64,000 nucleotides of DNA from Anolis sagrei (Eukaryota > Chordata > Lepidosauria > Squamata > Anolidae): NCBI RefSeq assembly GCF_037176765.1, contig NC_090022.1:48857209-48921208 (forward strand). Reading direction: 5' to 3'. The position numbers and the translations under genes were made by a program. Below are positions 60,601 to 64,000 of this stretch, piece by piece (positions within the stretch are counted from its first letter, which is position 1; each line of letters opens with the position of its first letter). The notes below the pieces were generated by a model. The model was not told the DNA's origin and ran no database searches. It saw only the letters and a list, made by a program, of their open reading frames with translations.

Positions 60601-61629
60601 CGAAATTTCGTAAATATCGAACTTTTTTTAAGGAAAATTTCGGAATTCTTTTAAATAACGAAACGCAAAAAACCCCTAAAAACGAATCGAGTTTAGAAAC
60701 AAATTTTTCCGTGTTTGGACAGCCCTAGTCCTTATGCTTCTTCACCACTAAACAAAAGCAGTTAGGCATTTCCTCAAAATCAGCTGGTGCCACCCAGTTT
60801 CAAAAACTTACAAACACAAATCTATGATAGTTCCAACCTGCTTGCTCTCAAATGTTTTCATCAAGGCATATCACTTACTATCTCTAGAAACCAAGCAAGT
60901 AAATGAGATACGTAATGGAATGTCTTTAAAAAACTAATGTATCATAAATGTAAAATAAAATATTTTAAATTGTCCAGTAGATATTAAACTTGTTAATTAT
61001 ACTATTTATCTTTTAGTTTTCAGTTATGAACAGAATCCTGTTGGGGTGTAAGGGCAGCGTAAAAGTCTTCATGCAAAAAGTTATGTTTTCTTGGAGGTTG
61101 TGTACATACCATCCCTTCACCATCAAACATTCTGAATGCCTCCACTCCCCCCTGAGATCATTCACACACACAAATGGATAGAGAGCTAGCTATCTGACCA
61201 TCACATCTTAGGTGAGTTGAAGACTTTGGCATCTCTTGCACAATCATCTGTGCAACTATGGGATCCAGCTTAATTTCTCTGGTGTATAATATAAAAATCC
61301 ACCCCAATGACTTCACTGAAGTGACTTTAATAGATTTTAACTGACTATCTGGTTCTTATCTCTGGGTTTCTCCATCAGGCCTGCTAATCAAGATCATCAG
61401 CTGTTTAGAAAATACAGTGATTAATTTCAGTTCAGAAATAAAAATGTCACAAGAAGTAGAACAGCCTTTCCCTATCTGTCCCGCCCTTTAGCTTCTCATT
61501 CCACAATCTTTCCTCCCAATAAACTCTACACGAAGCAAGACCTTTGCTTTATGCGCAACTGCTTACCTTACTGCCGCCTTTGCATTTTTGGCAAGGGCAT
61601 CTACCACAGGTTCCACATGTTGGACATGC
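51474..61629 (-). CDS. SSUH2-like: SSUH2-like gene, right copy (3' six coding exons; 5' part outside window)
   Basis: A third SSUH2 paralog. Exons in the window, in order, are 61567-61629, 56814-56896, 54622-54718, 54015-54116, 53260-53367 and 51474-51614, giving 594 bases or 197 residues plus stop. They correspond to exons 6 to 11 of the middle copy, with the same lengths except exon 7 (one codon shorter). The cysteine region has strong motifs, CWACNGKG, CSRCTGTG, CKDCSGMG and CPDCKGRG, so this copy looks the most canonical in its zinc-binding part. The first exon is odd, with seven cysteines in 21 residues. The protein ends TCCCTII. Exons 1 to 5 were not found between 61630 and 64000 and should lie beyond the right edge. 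Identity to the middle copy is modest in exons 9 and 10, so the duplication is old. Confidence 0.88.
52441..52710 (-). mobile_element. LINE-like 3' end flanked by a target duplication
   Basis: TCTTATGGCACCTTTTTTTC (52421-52440) recurs as TCTTGTGGCACTTTTTTTCT (52711-52730), an approximately 20-bp target-site duplication. The poly(A) is on the minus strand at the left (TTTTTTTTAATTTG). The interior includes a (CTAC)n microsatellite near 52634-52672. It is possibly an L1-type 3' UTR. Confidence 0.5.
53260..53367 (-). CDS. SSUH2-like: SSUH2-like right copy, coding exon 10
   Basis: 36 codons in phase 0, with acceptor TTTCATAG and donor GTGAGT. It encodes VTPVLGFPDHVIMKASRDAV, then EGHRFQFGSTRRILRQ. 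The VxPVxxFP start and xILRQ end match the middle copy. Confidence 0.92.
54015..54116 (-). CDS. SSUH2-like: SSUH2-like right copy, coding exon 9
   Basis: 34 codons with GFPTKLFDEVNGVKLFEDEQ, and donor GTAATG. As in the middle copy, two acceptors lie four bases apart (CTTAG before 54120, GAAG before 54116). It is the same length as middle exon 9 for either choice. Confidence 0.87.
54622..54718 (-). CDS. SSUH2-like: SSUH2-like right copy, coding exon 8
   Basis: 97 bases, with acceptor TAAACAG. It encodes CKDCSGMGTKECPDCKGRGQ then LLVFIELIIEWQ. The donor is CAA/GTCTTG (54622) or CTT/GTAAAA (54617). The latter is nearer the consensus here and pairs in frame with the upstream exon 9 acceptor. Confidence 0.9.
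55025..55365 (-). mobile_element. CR1 LINE 3' end
   Basis: ATCCTGAATTCTAGAGCTGG, GCCATCCAGTCCAACCCCCTGC, AGACTCCACCACACTCATG and AGGGAGTTCTTCCTAA are in CR1 3' order in minus orientation. It is in the intron between exons 7 and 8. Confidence 0.75.
55366..55590. repeat. Purine-rich (GGAA/GAGA) low-complexity tract
   Basis: About 225 bp almost entirely of A and G on the plus strand (repeated GGAAGG, AAGAGA, GGGAGG). It follows directly on the CR1 3' end. Long frames through it are compositional and not genes. Confidence 0.9.
56814..56896 (-). CDS. SSUH2-like: SSUH2-like right copy, coding exon 7
   Basis: 83 bases, with acceptor TTTGATAG and donor AT/GTGCGTGAG. It encodes QQCWACNGKGYRINDETCSR then CTGTGTD and a split Met codon joining CKDC of exon 8. 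It has two clean CxxCxGxG motifs. Confidence 0.88.
57200..57813 (-). mobile_element. LTR-like fossil fragment
   Basis: On the minus strand it opens TGTGACGATGCG and contains GC-box-like GGGGCGGAGCC near 57670, and an AATAAACTTGTTAC poly(A)-signal region near 57300. It ends near 57200 in CA. This looks like a solitary LTR. No coding part was seen, no target duplication was confirmed, and the family is unassigned. Confidence 0.35.
57814..59665 (+). mobile_element. CR1 LINE 3' third, split by a hAT-like element
   Basis: ATGAATTTCAACAAGGAGAA, ATTCTGGGCACTACAATTTAAAAG-type blocks and GGAAGGTGTCCAGAGGAGG lead to 58309. The CR1 resumes at 59281 with CCTGCAGAAGAGAAGGTTGAG and ends TCTATTATTCTATGATTC. 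Translation before the break reads VMVSLYSALVRPHLQYCIQF, a CR1 RT C-terminal block. Confidence 0.85.
58310..59280. mobile_element. hAT-like element, 971 bp, perfect 8-bp TSD, GC-rich interior
   Basis: It starts TAGGCCTGGGCGGTTTCGTTCG and ends GTTACCCAGGCCTA. ATGTTTAA flanks it exactly (58302-58309 and 59281-59288). Subterminal regions have repeated CGTTAATTTCGTAAT-like motifs. The interior has a GC-rich block (about 58430-58700) and three near-repeats of a roughly 165-bp unit starting near 58711, 58871 and 59040 (ACAACAGGG...GCAAGCATT). It is inserted in a CR1. Its relative lies at 60244-60727. Confidence 0.82.
59670..59808 (-). mobile_element. tRNA-derived SINE
   Basis: TTGTCATTGCCTTCCTCTGA, CACTCAGTGAGTTTCCATAGC and ACTACACCACACTGGCTCCC are the body and tRNA-like head of the family at 40355-40565, in minus orientation. 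Confidence 0.65.
60244..60727. mobile_element. hAT-like element, 484 bp, perfect 8-bp TSD
   Basis: It starts TAGGGCTGGGCGGTTTCG and ends GTTTGGACAGCCCTA. GTCCTTAT flanks it exactly (60236-60243 and 60728-60735). It has many CGTAATTCGTTA-like repeats and their inverses near each end. It shares ends with 58310-59280 but has a different interior. Confidence 0.88.
60736..61566. other. Right-gene intron, no feature recognised
   Basis: AT-rich intronic sequence up to the exon 6 donor, with no named repeat. Confidence 0.4.
61567..61629 (-). CDS. SSUH2-like: SSUH2-like right copy, coding exon 6
   Basis: 21 codons in phase 0, with acceptor ATTGAAAG and donor GTAAGC. It encodes ACPTCGTCGRCPCQKCKGGS plus K. 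Its seven cysteines in 21 residues are more than in the other copies, with extra CxC pairs. Confidence 0.85.
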
Positions 61630-61721
61630 CTTTCAATAAAAGTGAGAATAACATTAGAATGGAGTCATCTTCATTCAACATAGTGTAAATTTTACTAAAG
61701 GTATGTTATTTATTATAAGTT

Positions 61722-62038
61722 AGGTAAAGGTAGTCCCCTGACATTAAGTCCAGTCATGTCTGACTCTGGAGTGTGGTGCTCATCTCCATTTCTAAGCCGA
61801 AGAGCCAGCATTGTCGGTAGACACCTCCAAGGTCATGTGGCCGGCATGACTGCATGTTACCTTCCTGCCAGAGCAGTACCCATTGATCTACTCACATTTG
61901 CATGTTTTCGAACTGCTAGGTTGGCAGAAGCTAGGGCTGACAGTGGAAGCTCACGCCGCTCCCTGGAATTGAACCTGCGACCTTTCGGTCAACAAGCTCA
62001 ACAGCTCAGTACTTTAACCCACTGCACCACTGGGGGCT
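61722..62038 (-). mobile_element. Sauria-type tRNA-derived SINE
   Basis: The minus-strand head reads CAGTGGTGCAGTGGGTTAAAGT (A box region) and GGTCGCAGGTTCAATTCC (B box). The body includes CATGCCGGCCACATGACC, and the tail ends GACTGGACTTAATGTC and CTTTACC. It is close to full length. Confidence 0.85.
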
Positions 62039-62161
62039 CAGTGTAACAGTTACTTCTGTTAAAAGTACAGCATTTCTGTTTCCTTTGCCTTAGTCATACT
62101 TTGCCTGCCCTCACTATCATTCTCTTAGATCTATCAAGTTCTCTGTTACCAATGTTACTGA

Positions 62162-62489
62162 GGTAAAGGTAAAGGTTTCACCTTGAAATTAAGTCTAGTC
62201 CTGTCCAACTCCAGGGAGTGGTGCTAATCATTTCTAAGCCAAAGAGCTGGCACTGTCCATAGATGCCTCCAAGGTCATGTGGCTGGCATTACTACATGGA
62301 GCACTGTTACCTTTCTGCCAGAGTGGTACTTATTGATCTATTCACATCTGCATGTTTTCAAACTGCTAGGTTGGCAGAAGCTGAGGCTGACAGTAGGAGC
62401 TCACCGTGCTCCCCAGATTCGAACCGCCAACATATAGGTCAGCAAGTTCAGCAGCTCAGCACTTTAACCCACTGCGTCATCAGTGAGTT
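62162..62489 (-). mobile_element. Sauria-type SINE with 12-bp TSD
   Basis: The same structure and orientation as the copy at 61722. CAATGTTACTGA lies at 62150-62161 and again at 62490-62501, an exact target duplication. It is more diverged from the family consensus than its neighbour (B box GGCGGTTCGAATC intact). Confidence 0.9.
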
Positions 62490-62501
62490 CAATGTTACTG
62501 A

Positions 62502-64000
62502 ACTCATCAGTTATTCAGGCCATAAAATGCCCTTCCCAATACATTCCTTGGTTTCCTATCCATCTCTTTAACACAGACTCCCTGCTCTAAGCATTAACCC
62601 TGTGTGCAATTTGCAACACCATTCTCTTTTTCCTCTTATATTTCTTACTCCTCTTTTATTTTTCAATCAGTTTTGTTCCTCAAATTCTCCATCATGTTTG
62701 GTTTGAAAGGCCTCTTTCCTTTGTATGTGGCACTGGTCATGATTCTTCTACCATGACAGAAATCTCCTCCAGAGCCAGAGAAATAAGAGAACACTGTGAT
62801 TGCCTTTTATGGATAGCACTATGAGTTATAATTATAATAACAGGACAAAGTATGCCTATGCAAAGCATTCTCAATAAAGAACATTGCTGAAAGTGTTTCA
62901 GTGTTTGCTACGCAGATACATGTAGATATATTGATAACACTACATACATTTCTCAGTTGATGTTTGTTGTTGTATATTATATTTGAAATCATTTCTGATT
63001 CCGGGGGCTTCTACGGCTGTTTCTTCATTGTCATCTCAAAGAATAGGAGGTGTTAAGAGTATTAAGTGGAGCAGAATTGACTACAGTTATGCTCTGCTAT
63101 ATACACATGAGGATACTGGCCTCTTTACAAGTACAATTTGCCTTATGAAATTAATCCCAGTGTCTTTTTGAAATTGGTCCTACAGCAGTTCAGTTGCATA
63201 TATCAGCAGAACTCTACATTATTATTTACCATCTAAGATATTTCACTATCTGAACCAATATGTTACTTAGTTACTCTTCCAATAGATGATAACAATGGAT
63301 CAAGTTGGATCAAGAAACCAGAAAGTAATTACCTTAGCTTCATGTTAGGGATAACTTTCTCAAGATTTAAAATGCAATGTTTTCCCTCTTTTCTTAGAAG
63401 GATTCCCAGCAGTGAAATGTGTTCTGTAAAACCATGCTTAAGGATGCTGTTATACTATTCAGTGGGCTATTTATATTGATCCATGTGAAAATCAAATTTC
63501 AAGTTTGGATAACAAAGAATTTTGTTAGGCTTAGTAACTTTGTCTTGTTTTTTTAATGAACAATATGTAACTTTGTATGTTTTGTAATGTATGCTGGTGA
63601 ATTCGTAATTGAGAGATATATTTATTTTGCAACTTTGAATCCTCCAGTTTTGTGATGGCTTATAATGAAGCAATATAATCGTGACTCCGATCCAAGTTTG
63701 CTATCCTGCCAACTTCTATAATGGTGACAAAAGGAAACTAGTCTCCCTTTTATGAAAAAGGAAAAAGTGCAACTGTACCAGAAGTATTATGACAGGGAAA
63801 ATGTATACCCATCTGCAAGTCCCAAGTTTGGACTGGCTATTTCAGCAGTTGGCTATTACAGCCTATCATCAAAACAACTTAAACCCCTCAACTCCAACTT
63901 GTCCCAAAGAAGGTTGTCGAGACCACATATATTTTGGCTTTGTTAACAAGGCCAACCAAAGTTTGTAATCCTCTCTAAATGATCATATTTATTCGGAACA
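62502..64000. other. Right-gene intron / 5' region, no feature recognised
   Basis: AT-rich sequence with no named repeat. It was searched by eye for exons 1 to 5 of the right SSUH2-like gene (PWDxxVxVxxMF and YRLETF-type blocks on the minus strand), and none was found. Confidence 0.4.

Noticed and set aside
61960-62489. tRNA genes at the right ends of the two Sauria-type SINEs
   Set aside because: A and B boxes are present but there is no complete cloverleaf; these are SINE promoter heads.
61630-64000. Exon 5 or earlier of the right SSUH2-like gene
   Set aside because: No PWDxxVxVxxMF-like or YRLETF-like block with splice sites was seen on the minus strand.

Overview
This window looks like nuclear DNA from a squamate reptile, most likely an iguanian lizard such as Anolis or a relative. 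The evidence is the repeat content: L2, CR1 and BovB LINEs in both orientations, tRNA-derived Sauria-type SINEs, 5S-rRNA-derived SINEs, several hAT-like non-autonomous families with 8-bp target duplications, palindromic MITEs, and Penelope-type terminal repeats. No database was searched, so family names rest on recognition.

The only host protein-coding content I can support is a head-to-tail array of three SSUH2-like genes (ssu-2 homolog, DnaJ-type cysteine-rich region), all on the minus strand. In transcription order they are: the right copy (exons 61629 down to 51474; its 5' exons lie beyond the right edge), the middle copy (42312 down to 24893; apparently a complete coding set of 11 exons, 359 codons plus stop, for one splice solution), and the left copy (12045 down to 2525; its first six coding exons, the rest beyond the left edge). 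Exon lengths and phases agree between copies wherever they can be compared, except in the fast-changing first two exons and one codon in exon 7. No exon that I can read has a stop or frameshift, so all three copies look functional.

Layout: 1-2.5 kb, old L2 and hAT-like repeats. 2.5-12 kb, the left copy, with a large nested L2/hAT composite (3.95-6.29 kb) inside an intron. 12-24.9 kb, the spacer between the left and middle genes, built from nested hAT, CR1, L2, BovB, Penelope-like and LTR-like fossils, plus one GC-rich island at 16.6-17.2 kb that may be the left copy's promoter or 5' exon. 24.9-42.3 kb, the middle copy, whose long introns hold CR1, BovB and Penelope-like fragments. 42.3-51.5 kb, a spacer with CR1, 5S-SINE, MITE, L2 and Penelope-like repeats. 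51.5-64 kb, the 3' half of the right copy, whose introns carry an LTR-like fossil, a CR1 split by a 971-bp hAT-like element, and two Sauria SINEs.

The most interesting host signals are three. A GC-AG intron is conserved in two paralogs. A tandem-donor/tandem-acceptor pair at the exon 8/9 junction is conserved in two paralogs. The C-terminus is a cysteine cluster that ends as a CaaX-like box. The most interesting repeat signals are Penelope-like repeats with a hammerhead-ribozyme-like core, and hAT insertions with exact target duplications that let the order of insertion be read.
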